Shown in pieces: positions 1-8,533 of a DNA stretch of 64,000 bases. The notes under the pieces were generated by a model that saw only the letters and a program-made list of their open reading frames with translations, was not told where the DNA came from and made no database searches. Location: NCBI RefSeq assembly GCF_020552705.1, contig NZ_JAJBZG010000005.1, positions 496,001 through 560,000 on the forward strand, read 5' to 3'. The stretch's first letter is position 1. Every line of letters begins with the position of its first letter. Source of the stretch: Christiangramia sediminis. GTDB taxonomy: Bacteria; Bacteroidota; Bacteroidia; Flavobacteriales; Flavobacteriaceae. Position numbers and translations under genes: made by a program.

Positions 1-194
1 TCTTTAGGCATATTCACTCCCTTGGCATTAGAAATCGCATTTCTAAGCGATGGATTGGTTTCAGGATCGGGTCCTCCGCCCTCTTTTACCGCTACCGTAA
101 TCTCCTTGATCGCCCTGGTAAACTGTTTGGCTCTCTTCTTGTCTTGCGCTCCTTTTCTATGCTTTATATTCGCCCATTTACTATGTCCGGCCAT
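1..194 (-). CDS. yebC: YebC/PmpR-family regulator, 5' part only
   Basis: Only the first 64 codons lie in the window; the gene runs off the left edge. The start ATG is the complement of 192-194 and the protein opens with [20 protein letters not shown], the hallmark N-terminus of the YebC/TACO1 family. These proteins are cytoplasmic; the family has been linked both to transcriptional regulation and to ribosome function at polyproline stretches. A 25-bp inverted repeat begins 5 bp upstream of the start, so the native 5' region may have been displaced by the neighbouring small element. The family call is secure. Confidence 0.95.
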   Translation of the reverse strand, partial: MAGHSKWANIKHRKGAQDKKRAKQFTRAIKEITVAVKEGGGPDPETNPSLRNAISNAKGVNMPK

Positions 195-198
195 AATG

Positions 199-223
199 TA
201 GTCTGTAGTCTTTAGTCGGTAGA
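199..223 (+). repeat. Left inverted repeat of the S23/IVS element
   Basis: A 25-bp sequence that matches the complement of 718-742 at about 21 positions. Its inner end overlaps a small hairpin with arms CGGTA (217-221) and TACCG (229-233). Confidence 0.6.
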
Positions 224-351
224 ATTTTTACCGGTTATAAATTAAAAATTTGATATAGCTACAAAGTTAAAAAAATGTACTCATGAAGAAAATTGAGTAT
301 ATTTTATTGTAAGTGAATGGTTTACCATAGTTTTATTTAAAGATTCAAAAG

Positions 352-708
352 ATGGAGAAGTTTAATTTTGAAGAACTAAAGGTGTATCAAAAATCTCTAA
401 TTTTTATAGATGAGGTATATAAAAAGACTAAAGAATTCCCAAAAGAAGAAATTTATGGGTTGACTTCTCAATTTCACAGAGCAGCTTCTTCTATTGCTTT
501 AAATATAGCAGAGGGAGCAGGCAGTACTAATCCTGAATTTCGTAGATATTTACAAATTGCATTGAATTCTATAAAAGAATGTGTAGTATGCACAGAAATT
601 GCTAAACGACAATCCTTTTTAGAAGTTAAGGAATATGAAAAAGCCCGAAAAGATCTTTCAGAATTATCAAAAATGATAACTTCTTTGATGAAATATCTTT
701 CTAATTAG
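352..708 (+). CDS. Four-helix bundle protein (S23 / 23S rRNA intervening-sequence family)
   Basis: This 118-residue all-helical protein belongs to the S23 ribosomal/IVS family, first seen encoded in intervening sequences of Leptospira 23S rRNA. Typical features are FEELKVYQKS at the N-terminus, a central SSIALNIAEGAGSTNPEFRR segment and a C-terminal helix with KMITSLMKYL. Its biochemical role is unknown; solved relatives form a pentameric four-helix bundle. Here it sits alone between yebC and lepA, in the opposite orientation to both and inside an inverted repeat pair, which suggests a small selfish or domesticated unit. The family assignment is firm. Confidence 0.9.
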   Translation: MEKFNFEELKVYQKSLIFIDEVYKKTKEFPKEEIYGLTSQFHRAASSIALNIAEGAGSTNPEFRRYLQIALNSIKECVVCTEIAKRQSFLEVKEYEKARKDLSELSKMITSLMKYLSN

Positions 709-717
709 TTTCTAAAG

Positions 718-742
718 TCTACCGGCTAAAGTCTAATGACTA
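718..742 (-). repeat. Right inverted repeat of the S23/IVS element
   Basis: Imperfect complement of 199-223. It also overlaps a short direct repeat, CTAAAGTCTA, at 712-721 and 726-735 separated by CCGG. It ends 1 bp before the lepA stop codon region. Confidence 0.6.
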
Positions 743-743
743 A

Positions 744-2546
744 TTAATCATTTAACTTAAGAACCGCCATAAATGCTTCCTGCGGGATCTCTACGTTACC
801 TACCTGGCGCATACGTTTTTTACCTTTTTTCTGCTTTTCAAGTAGCTTTCTTTTACGGGAAATATCACCACCATAACATTTTGCGGTAACATCCTTTCTA
901 AGTGCTTTTACGGTTTCACGAGCAATGACCTTTGCTCCAATAGCCGCCTGAATAGGAATATCAAATTGCTGTCTTGGAATTAATTCCTTCAGTTTTTCGC
1001 ACATTTTCTTACCAATATCATAGGCATTATCTACGTGTAATAAAGCTGAAAGTGCATCGACAACATTTCCGTTTAATAAAACATCCACTTTTACCAGTTT
1101 AGACTGTCGCAGACCGATTGGTGTATAATCAAAGGAAGCGTAACCTCTGGAAACGGTCTTTAAGCGATCATAAAAATCGAATACGATCTCTGCTAAAGGC
1201 ATGTCAAAAGTTAATTCTACCCTTTCTGTGGTTAAATAGGTCTGATTGGTGATCTCTCCCCTTTTTTCAATACAAAGACCCATCACATTCCCCACATAAT
1301 CTGCTTTGGTAATGATGGTTGCTTTAATAAAAGGCTCTTCTACCCTATTTAAACTTGAAGGTTCCGGAAGGTCTGATGGGTTATTTACCAGGATCACATC
1401 ATCCGGATTTTTATTGGTATATGCCTGGTAAGATACGTTGGGAACCGTAGTAATTACAGTCATATCGAACTCACGTTCCAGTCTTTCCTGAATGATCTCC
1501 AGGTGCAACATTCCCAGGAATCCACAACGGAAACCAAAACCAAGAGCAGCAGAACTTTCAGGAGTAAAAACCAGTGAAGCATCGTTCAACTGAAGTTTTT
1601 CCATAGAAGATCTTAATTCTTCATAATCTTCAGTATCTACCGGATAGATTCCGGCGAAAACCATAGGTTTTACATCCTCGAAACCTGCTACAGCTTCGGT
1701 GGTAGGATTAACGGCACTCGTAATGGTATCTCCCACTTTTACTTCGCGGGCATCTTTGATCCCGGTGATTAGATAACCAACATCCCCGGTTTTGATCTCT
1801 TTCCGCGGAAATTGTTTTAGGCGAAGAGTTCCAACCTCATCGGCATCATATGTTTTATTGGTAGCTACGAATTTAATTTTTTCCCCTTTTTTAATAGAAC
1901 CGTTAATCACTCTAAAATAGGTTTCAACTCCTCTAAACGGGTTGTAAACAGAGTCGAAGATCAAAGCCCTAAGCGGAGCATCGACTTTCCCGCTTGGAGC
2001 AGGAATACGATTAATGATGGCATCCAGAATTTCTTTTATTCCAAGACCGGTTTTGGCACTTGCCGGAATAACTTCCGAAGGATCGCAACCTAAAAGGTCC
2101 ACGATATCATCGGTTACTTCTTCAGGATTCGCGCTTGGAAGGTCCACTTTATTCAAAACCGGAATGATTTCCAGGTCATTTTCTAAAGCCAGGTAAAGGT
2201 TTGAAATTGTTTGCGCCTGAATACTCTGCGCTGCATCTACCACCAGCAAAGCACCTTCGCAGGCAGCGATAGAACGTGAAACCTCATAAGAGAAATCCAC
2301 GTGACCGGGAGTATCAATTAGATTCAGAACAAATTCCTCACCTTCATGGATATAATCCATTTGAATAGCGTGAGATTTAATAGTGATCCCGCGTTCCCGT
2401 TCCAGATCCATACTGTCCAGCAATTGTTCCTGTTTTTCTCTTTCAGTAACAGTCCCTGTATAGTCCAGTAAACGATCGGCAAGTGTACTTTTCCCGTGAT
2501 CTATATGCGCAATTATGCAAAAGTTTCGAATGTTCTTCATCTTCAA
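744..2546 (-). CDS. lepA: Elongation factor 4 (LepA) GTPase
   Basis: EF4 is a ribosome-associated translational GTPase implicated in back-translocation and in 30S biogenesis. At 600 residues it has the usual length. The P-loop AHIDHGKST is at residues 13-21, switch I RGITI at about 52-56, DTPGH follows near 77, and the NKVD base-recognition motif is near 131. The LepA-specific C-terminal domain includes [20 protein letters not shown] and ends with the basic GKKRMRQVG tail. The start may be the second Met (MKNIRNF), two codons in. A TAtaTTTG -7 element lies about 50 bp upstream on the minus strand. Confidence 0.98.
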   Translation of the reverse strand: MKMKNIRNFCIIAHIDHGKSTLADRLLDYTGTVTEREKQEQLLDSMDLERERGITIKSHAIQMDYIHEGEEFVLNLIDTPGHVDFSYEVSRSIAACEGALLVVDAAQSIQAQTISNLYLALENDLEIIPVLNKVDLPSANPEEVTDDIVDLLGCDPSEVIPASAKTGLGIKEILDAIINRIPAPSGKVDAPLRALIFDSVYNPFRGVETYFRVINGSIKKGEKIKFVATNKTYDADEVGTLRLKQFPRKEIKTGDVGYLITGIKDAREVKVGDTITSAVNPTTEAVAGFEDVKPMVFAGIYPVDTEDYEELRSSMEKLQLNDASLVFTPESSAALGFGFRCGFLGMLHLEIIQERLEREFDMTVITTVPNVSYQAYTNKNPDDVILVNNPSDLPEPSSLNRVEEPFIKATIITKADYVGNVMGLCIEKRGEITNQTYLTTERVELTFDMPLAEIVFDFYDRLKTVSRGYASFDYTPIGLRQSKLVKVDVLLNGNVVDALSALLHVDNAYDIGKKMCEKLKELIPRQQFDIPIQAAIGAKVIARETVKALRKDVTAKCYGGDISRKRKLLEKQKKGKKRMRQVGNVEIPQEAFMAVLKLND

Positions 2547-2592
2547 ATTTTGTATCCTTTCCTCCTGTTTAAATCAGGCGAGTTTAAGAGTA

Positions 2593-2600
2593 CAAATATA
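2593..2600 (-). promoter_or_regulatory. -7 promoter element (TATATTTG) for lepA
   Basis: Minus-strand match to the Bacteroidota -7 consensus TAnnTTTG, 47 bp upstream of the lepA start. No convincing -33 TTG was placed. Confidence 0.55.
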
Positions 2601-2739
2601 ATTGAATTAATAGTCTTAAATAAAATTTCAAGTTTATGTTTGTTTTCTTGTGCAATCGGCTTTAGTTGCAGAAATTTAGATCATATTTTTAAATGACTGA
2701 ATGCCCATATTTACCGCATTTTCAGAATAAATCACCTCA

Positions 2740-3564
2740 ATGGAAAAGAATAGTCCAAACACTGAAAAAGTTTCTAATTACGATCATCTTGAGAAGATGA
2801 GCACATCAGAATTGTTGAATAATATCAATAATGAAGATCAATCGGTTGCCAAAAGTGTTCAGAAAGTGATCCCGGAGATCGAAAAACTGGTAAATGAGAT
2901 CGTTCCAAAAATTGCAGCAGGCGGCCGACTTTTTTATATTGGCGCTGGAACCAGTGGCCGACTTGGAGTTTTAGATGCTTCCGAATGTCCCCCAACTTTC
3001 GGGGTGAGTCCGGGAATAGTCATCGGGCTCATTGCTGGAGGAGATACCGCTTTAAGAAATGCGGTTGAAAATGCTGAAGATAATACCCAACAAGCCTGGA
3101 AAGACCTCCAGGAATATGATATTTCAGAAAAAGATGTTCTGGTTGGTATCGCAGCTTCAGGCACCACTCCGTATGTGATTGGAGGAATAAAGGAGGCAAG
3201 AAATAATGCTATTATCACCGGATGTGTCACCTGTAGTTCAAGTAGTCCGTTAGCAATGGCTTCAGAATATCCCATTGAAGTAATTACCGGTCCTGAATTT
3301 GTAACAGGAAGCACGAGGATGAAAGCAGGAACGGCACAAAAAATGGTGCTGAATATGATATCCACTTCTGTAATGATAAAACTAGGTCGGGTAAAAGGAA
3401 ATAAGATGGTAGATATGCAGTTATCAAATGACAAACTGGTAGGCCGTGGCACCAGAATGATCATGGAAGAACTTAATATTGAAAAAGAAGAAGCTGCAAG
3501 ATTATTGATGCAGCATAAAAGTGTAAGAAAAGTGATAATGGCATATAAAAAGAGCGATAATTAA
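2740..3564 (+). CDS. murQ: N-acetylmuramic acid 6-phosphate etherase
   Basis: MurQ cleaves the lactyl ether of MurNAc-6-phosphate to give GlcNAc-6-phosphate and D-lactate during cell-wall recycling. The SIS-domain signature GAGTSGRLG is at residues 68-76, followed by DASECPPTFG with the conserved catalytic-region glutamate (about residue 82), and PEFVTGSTRMKAGTAQKM further on. The 274 residues are slightly shorter than the roughly 300 of the E. coli enzyme, at the C-terminus. Its stop overlaps the start of the next gene (TAATG), so the two are probably translationally coupled, and both flank an NlpC/P60 hydrolase. Confidence 0.97.
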   Translation: MEKNSPNTEKVSNYDHLEKMSTSELLNNINNEDQSVAKSVQKVIPEIEKLVNEIVPKIAAGGRLFYIGAGTSGRLGVLDASECPPTFGVSPGIVIGLIAGGDTALRNAVENAEDNTQQAWKDLQEYDISEKDVLVGIAASGTTPYVIGGIKEARNNAIITGCVTCSSSSPLAMASEYPIEVITGPEFVTGSTRMKAGTAQKMVLNMISTSVMIKLGRVKGNKMVDMQLSNDKLVGRGTRMIMEELNIEKEEAARLLMQHKSVRKVIMAYKKSDN

Positions 3565-5195
3565 TGGGTAGCAATTTCATCTTTTCAAATTCTCTGAGGT
3601 CCCTTGGATTTATTGTATTGATCCTGCTCATGAATGCGTGTAAATCTACACAGGCGGTAAAAACTGAACCTACCGAACCAAAGGTTGTGGAAAAGGAAAC
3701 CGAAAAGCCAGTGGAAGAAATTCCGGAGATAGAACAACCTGAAGAGACTTCTGAAGAAATTAATTTTATGGAACCTCCCATAGATATTGAGGAATTCAGG
3801 GCTGCATGGATCGCAACCGTGGCGAATATTAACTGGCCAAGCAGAAATGATCTTTCTACCGAAGCTCAAAAAAAGGAAGCGATCGCCATGCTCGATTTTC
3901 TTGAGAAACATAATTTTAATGCCGTGATATTGCAGGTGAGACCCCAGGCTGACGCGCTATATGAAAGTGACATTGAACCCTGGTCTTATTTTCTAACCGG
4001 AAAAAGTGGAAAAGCCCCGCAACCCTATTATGATCCCTTAGAATTCTGGATAGAAGAAGCTCATAACCGCGGAATGGAATTACATGTCTGGTTAAATCCA
4101 TATAGGGCACATCACACTACAGGAAAGGAAATAGGGGAGAAGTCTATTGTAAAAACGCATCCCGGCCTGGTTAGAGAATTGAAAAATGGAATGTGGTGGA
4201 TGGATCCCGGAAGTAATCAAGTTCAGGAGCATTCAGCCAATGTGGTGATGGATATTGTAAAAAGATATGATATAGATGCAGTTCATTTTGACGATTACTT
4301 CTATCCCTATGCCTCTTATAATGGAAAAAAAGACTTTCCAGATGAAAACAGCTGGCAGAAGTATGTAAGTGAAGGCGGTGAACTTTCGCGCGGGGACTGG
4401 AGAAGGAAAAATGTGAACGACTTTATAGAAAGAATCGCAGAAGAAATAAAGGCTGAAAAATCATACGTAAAATTCGGTATAAGTCCGTTTGGAATTTGGA
4501 GGCCTGGATTTCCGAAGGGGATTAGCGGGATGGACCAGTATGAAGAATTATATGCCGATGCCAAATTATGGTTGAACAAAGGCTGGATAGATTATTTTAC
4601 GCCGCAGCTGTACTGGCCAACAAATCAGATGAAACAAAGTTTCCCGGTACTTCTTGGATGGTGGGAGTCTGAAAATGTAGTAGGACGGCACGTATGGCCG
4701 GGAATTAATCTTGGACTGGAAGAAAAAGAAGAACATAAAGGAGAGATTGCTTCTCAAATCCTGATCTCCAGAGGAATTTTAAGAGACAATCCGGGTACAG
4801 TACACTGGAATATTGGCCCGTTAATGAAAAATGACAGCCTGGCTAAATCCTTGCTTAATGGGCCTTATCATCGAAATGCCCTTGTGCCTGCCAGTCCGTG
4901 GTTAGACGAAGAAGTACCTGCTGTACCAGATTTTAAACTTAAAAATTCAGCGGATGATATTCACTTAAGCTGGATTCAGAATGAATTAGAAGAAACCTTT
5001 CGCTGCGTGGTATATTACAGATACGAGAATTCAGGTTGGGAATTTAAAATATTGAATCTAAATTCAAAAAACATTGAAATCCCCAAGGTAAATACAGACA
5101 AAAATAAGCTTGAAAAAGTGGGGATAACTGCGGTGGATAGAACTGGAAACCAGAGTAGTTTTAAAGAACTTGAAATTGAGAAATTATTACCTTGA
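3564..5195 (+). CDS. Glycoside-hydrolase-10-like (GHL10/DUF187) lipoprotein
   Basis: A 543-residue predicted lipoprotein: the signal segment ends with the lipobox LMNAC, with Cys26 as the acylated residue. A Pro/Glu-rich linker (about residues 30-70) precedes the GHL10 domain, recognised by EFRAAWIATVANINWPS, LQVRPQADALY, LHVWLNPYRAHH and AVHFDDYFYPY, all typical of the (beta/alpha)8 DUF187 family. A C-terminal fibronectin-like module follows from about residue 450. The family acts on glycans, and some members have been linked to peptidoglycan glycans. Its overlap with murQ makes a role in wall-sugar salvage at the cell surface plausible, but this is inference. Confidence 0.85.
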   Translation: MGSNFIFSNSLRSLGFIVLILLMNACKSTQAVKTEPTEPKVVEKETEKPVEEIPEIEQPEETSEEINFMEPPIDIEEFRAAWIATVANINWPSRNDLSTEAQKKEAIAMLDFLEKHNFNAVILQVRPQADALYESDIEPWSYFLTGKSGKAPQPYYDPLEFWIEEAHNRGMELHVWLNPYRAHHTTGKEIGEKSIVKTHPGLVRELKNGMWWMDPGSNQVQEHSANVVMDIVKRYDIDAVHFDDYFYPYASYNGKKDFPDENSWQKYVSEGGELSRGDWRRKNVNDFIERIAEEIKAEKSYVKFGISPFGIWRPGFPKGISGMDQYEELYADAKLWLNKGWIDYFTPQLYWPTNQMKQSFPVLLGWWESENVVGRHVWPGINLGLEEKEEHKGEIASQILISRGILRDNPGTVHWNIGPLMKNDSLAKSLLNGPYHRNALVPASPWLDEEVPAVPDFKLKNSADDIHLSWIQNELEETFRCVVYYRYENSGWEFKILNLNSKNIEIPKVNTDKNKLEKVGITAVDRTGNQSSFKELEIEKLLP

Positions 5196-5210
5196 TCAAA
5201 ATTATTAGAT

Positions 5211-6428
5211 ATGAACTTCTATAAATATATACTGGCTTTTTTGATGTTCGCGGCAATAGCCTGTAATGAACAGAGAAGCGGGAATAATCTACAGGTCGCT
5301 GAGGATCATATTGAAGAGGTGCGTTCAAAATTTGCACCCGACAAGAGAATAGCTTTATTCAATATAGATTCTGAAATTCGGGAAGGGAAACTTATAGTAA
5401 GGGGAGAAACCAATATGGCACACGCCAAGGATTCCTTGTTTTCTAAACTGGATTCTGCCGAAATTGAATATATAGATAGCATTCAGGTATTACCAGCTTC
5501 GAATCTTAACGATAGTATTTATGGAATAATTGACGTGTCTGTAGCCAATTTAAGAGGGGAAGCGAAACATTCTGCTGAGTTGGTAACGCAGGCTACGCTG
5601 GGGACTCCTGTTGATATATGGAAAAGAACTGATGAATGGTATTATATCCAAACCCCGGATGGTTATTTATCCTGGGTAGACCACGGTGGAATTACCACCA
5701 TGAATAAGTATGAATTTGAGAAGTGGAAATCTTCTGAAAAGATCATTTTTCAAAAGCCTTTTGGTCAATCATTCAAAGACGCTTCATTAGACTCAAAACC
5801 GGTTACAGATCTTGTGGCCGGGGCTATTTTGGAAATGGAGGCTGAAAAAGGAAATTTTTATAAAGTCAGGTATCCTGATGGCCGGGCTGCATTTATCTCT
5901 AAAGATGATTCAGCCGTATATTCACAATGGCTTTCAGCGCTGAAGGCTTCCGAAGAAAACCTAATGGGAACAGCCGAAAAATTAATGGGAGTTCCTTATC
6001 TATGGGGAGGGACTTCAGCAAAAGGAGTGGACTGTAGTGGATTTACAAAAACCATTTTCTTTATGAACGGAATGGTGATCCCCAGGGATGCTTCTCAGCA
6101 GATAAGAGAAGGGAAGCTGATAGATTCAACAGGAAAATTTGAAAAACTGGCGGTAGGAGATCTTTTATTCTTTGGAAGACCTGCGACCGACTCGACCTCT
6201 GAACGTGTTGTTCACGTTGGAATGTGGCTGGGAAATAATGAATTTATACATTCTTCAGGAGACGTGCATATAAGCAGTATGGACTCAACTGCTGAGAATT
6301 TCGATGATTTTAATAAGAACAGGTATTTGAGGACAAAAAGATATTTGGATCAAAAAAGTGAAGGTTTAACCTATTTAAAATCTGAAAATATCTATATGAC
6401 TGAAGAAGCGGATACTCTGTATAATTAG
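5211..6428 (+). CDS. SH3 plus NlpC/P60 peptidoglycan peptidase, lipoprotein
   Basis: A 405-residue lipoprotein (lipobox AIAC, Cys18) with bacterial SH3-like segments at about 105-165 and 195-235 and a C40-family NlpC/P60 domain at about 248-385. The catalytic Cys is Cys275 in GVDCSGFTK, the His is His335 in VVHVGMWL and a third polar residue is His347 in EFIHSSG. Such enzymes cut gamma-D-Glu-diamino acid bonds in wall peptides, as in YkfC-like recycling enzymes. It follows the GHL10 gene by 15 bp, completing a sugar-plus-peptide recycling set, and its stop overlaps the convergent nagB-like gene by 4 bp. Confidence 0.93.
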   Translation: MNFYKYILAFLMFAAIACNEQRSGNNLQVAEDHIEEVRSKFAPDKRIALFNIDSEIREGKLIVRGETNMAHAKDSLFSKLDSAEIEYIDSIQVLPASNLNDSIYGIIDVSVANLRGEAKHSAELVTQATLGTPVDIWKRTDEWYYIQTPDGYLSWVDHGGITTMNKYEFEKWKSSEKIIFQKPFGQSFKDASLDSKPVTDLVAGAILEMEAEKGNFYKVRYPDGRAAFISKDDSAVYSQWLSALKASEENLMGTAEKLMGVPYLWGGTSAKGVDCSGFTKTIFFMNGMVIPRDASQQIREGKLIDSTGKFEKLAVGDLLFFGRPATDSTSERVVHVGMWLGNNEFIHSSGDVHISSMDSTAENFDDFNKNRYLRTKRYLDQKSEGLTYLKSENIYMTEEADTLYN

Positions 6429-8344
6429 AATTTCCATCTAACAAAAGCTTCCATAGCTTCATAATTGGCCAGGCCAAGCCGGTGGAATGCTTCGGCTGTT
6501 TCCCTGTTTCGTTCTTCCGCTCTTAACCAGAACTCTCTTTCATCATCTCCCGGAAAAACCGGTCTGTCCTTTTGAGATTGATGTTGAAAGATCGCAAGTC
6601 GTTTTTGTTCTACTTCCTTAGGTGATAAGGGCACAGCCATCTCTATTTCATGGATTGGAAATTCCTCCCAGGCTCCTCTATACATCCATAACCAGCAATC
6701 TTTTGTCCATTCTTCTTTTTTTCTAAGTCTCTTTAAAGCCTGAAGGATTATATTAAAACAAACAATATGAGTGCCGTGAGGATCGGCAAAGTCACCGGCA
6801 GCAAAAATCTGCTGAGGTTTTATTTTTTGCAATAACTTTCTGGTTATCTCTATATCCTTTTCCACGGAGGGATTTTTAACAGATTTGCCTACCTCATAGA
6901 AAGGCAGGTTCATAAAAGTTATATTCTCATCTTTCATTCCGGCAAAACGTGCCCCGGCAATAGCTTCAGATTTTCTAATAAAAGCCTTTACATTTTGAAT
7001 TTCCTGGGTATCAACCTGGTTCGGTTTTTTCTTTTCGATGAAATTTCTCATTTCATTATAGGTAACTTCTAAATTATCTGTATCCATACCTATGCTTTTA
7101 TTAAAATCCATGGCAAACTCTACATACCGCAGGACATCTCTATCCCACACCGCCGTATTCCCTGAAGTTTGATAGGCCACCTGTACTTCATGTCCCTGTT
7201 CGATCAATCTTATAAAAGTACCTCCCATAGAGACAACATCATCGTCTGGGTGAGGAGCAAAAATCAATGACCTCTTTTGGGAGGGTTCTTTTCTCTCAGG
7301 TCTTTGAGTGTCATCGGCATGAGGTTTTCCTCCCGGCCATCCAGTAATGCTATGTTGTAACTGGTTAAATACTTTTATGTTTATATCATAAGCGGGACCT
7401 TTTTCGGTAATTAATTGAGCCATCCCAAAATTATTATAATCTTCATCCATTAATTTCAGAATTGGCTTTTTCACCTCTTCCGAAAGCCAGATGACGGCTT
7501 TTTTAACCAGTTCTTTATCCCACTTACAATCCTTTACCAGCCATGGGGTATCGAACCTGGTGAGTTCAGAAGCAGCGGCTTTATCCAGGATTATCTCGAC
7601 ATTTTCAGCATGTTGCAGGTATGTTGCAGGCACACTACCTGAAACCCTGCCTTCTACAGCCTTTTTAATAATAGAAGCTTTCTTTTTGCTCCAGGCCATA
7701 AGAATGATCTCCTTTGCCTTGAAGATCGTTCCAATTCCCATGGTGATCGCTTTAGTAGGAACATTTTCTTTTCCGCCAAATTCCCTGGAGGCATCCCTTC
7801 TGGTAAGATCGTCCAGATTAACCAGGCGTGTACCCGAATTGGGTGCTGATCCAGGCTCATTAAAGCCTATATGTCCCGTTCTTCCTATTCCGAGGATCTG
7901 GAGATCCAAACCGCCCAGTTCATTAATCTTTTGTTCGTAAGAGAGGCAATACTCATGTATCTTCGATTTTGGGAGTGTACCATCGGGGATATGAATATTC
8001 TCTTCAGGAATATCTACATGATCAAAGAGATGTTCATTCATAAATTTCACATAGCTCTGGGAAGCATCTGGAGACATGGGATAATATTCGTCCAGGTTAA
8101 AACTAATGACGTTTTTAAAACTGAGGCCCTCTTTTTTATGAAGTCTAACCAGTTCTTTATATAAAAGAATGGGAGTAGATCCGGTTGCCAATCCCAGTTT
8201 AGTGTTCTTGCCAGATTCTGAGTTTTTTTTAATTATTCTTGAGATATGTGCAGCTACTTCCGTTGAAGCTTCCATTTCAGATGTATATACTTTTACTGGT
8301 AATTTCTCGTACCGAGTCTCCTCAAGAAAATTCAATCTCTTCAT
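6425..8344 (-). CDS. nagB: Glucosamine-6-phosphate deaminase fused to a PIG-L-type deacetylase
   Basis: A 639-residue two-domain protein. Residues about 15-275 form a NagB-type isomerase-deaminase domain with GLATGSTP (51-58), NLDEYY (83-88) and GIGRTGHIGFNEPGS (152-166). Residues about 355-635 form a PIG-L/LmbE metal-dependent deacetylase domain with the signature APHPDDD at 363-369 and DPHGTH further on. NagB makes fructose-6-phosphate and ammonia from GlcN-6-P; PIG-L enzymes remove acetyl from GlcNAc moieties. This architecture is known in Bacteroidota. One chain could therefore deacetylate and deaminate, downstream of MurQ, but the substrate of the second domain is inferred. Confidence 0.93.
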   Translation of the reverse strand: MKRLNFLEETRYEKLPVKVYTSEMEASTEVAAHISRIIKKNSESGKNTKLGLATGSTPILLYKELVRLHKKEGLSFKNVISFNLDEYYPMSPDASQSYVKFMNEHLFDHVDIPEENIHIPDGTLPKSKIHEYCLSYEQKINELGGLDLQILGIGRTGHIGFNEPGSAPNSGTRLVNLDDLTRRDASREFGGKENVPTKAITMGIGTIFKAKEIILMAWSKKKASIIKKAVEGRVSGSVPATYLQHAENVEIILDKAAASELTRFDTPWLVKDCKWDKELVKKAVIWLSEEVKKPILKLMDEDYNNFGMAQLITEKGPAYDINIKVFNQLQHSITGWPGGKPHADDTQRPERKEPSQKRSLIFAPHPDDDVVSMGGTFIRLIEQGHEVQVAYQTSGNTAVWDRDVLRYVEFAMDFNKSIGMDTDNLEVTYNEMRNFIEKKKPNQVDTQEIQNVKAFIRKSEAIAGARFAGMKDENITFMNLPFYEVGKSVKNPSVEKDIEITRKLLQKIKPQQIFAAGDFADPHGTHIVCFNIILQALKRLRKKEEWTKDCWLWMYRGAWEEFPIHEIEMAVPLSPKEVEQKRLAIFQHQSQKDRPVFPGDDEREFWLRAEERNRETAEAFHRLGLANYEAMEAFVRWKF

Positions 8345-8469
8345 AATCTAAAAATTTATAGGTTAAGTATATACAAAACTCAAACTTTGAAATAAGCAGC
8401 GAATCAGTTAATTAAAATAAAGATTATTTTTAACATTTTCAGTTTAAGATTATTAGAAAAAGAAAAAAC

Positions 8470-8499
8470 TTGGTGGGAAATTCAGAAACTTTATATTTG
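8470..8499 (+). promoter_or_regulatory. Promoter of the TonB-dependent receptor gene
   Basis: TTG at 8470-8472, a 19-bp spacer and TATATTTG at 8492-8499 match the Bacteroidota -33/-7 promoter architecture. The start codon is 34 bp further on. Confidence 0.7.
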
Positions 8500-8533
8500 T
8501 TAAGCTTTTGCTGAAAACTGACCAACGCATTCA

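Larger units (their letters stand above)
199..742. mobile_element. Putative small element: S23/IVS gene between 25-bp inverted repeats
   Basis: The single gene at 352-708 is bracketed by imperfect inverted repeats at 199-223 and 718-742. The left repeat, read on the minus strand, starts TCTACCGACTAAAGACTA and the right repeat on the plus strand starts TCTACCGGCTAAAGTCTA; by eye 21 of 25 positions agree. The unit fits exactly between the yebC start codon and the lepA stop codon. No transposase is present, so movement would need help in trans. No clear target-site duplication is visible. The boundaries are seen; mobility is inference. Confidence 0.5.

Noticed and set aside
2934-3464. 176-codon open frame antisense to murQ
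   Set aside because: It lies wholly within the clear murQ coding frame, and its composition follows that of the opposite strand.
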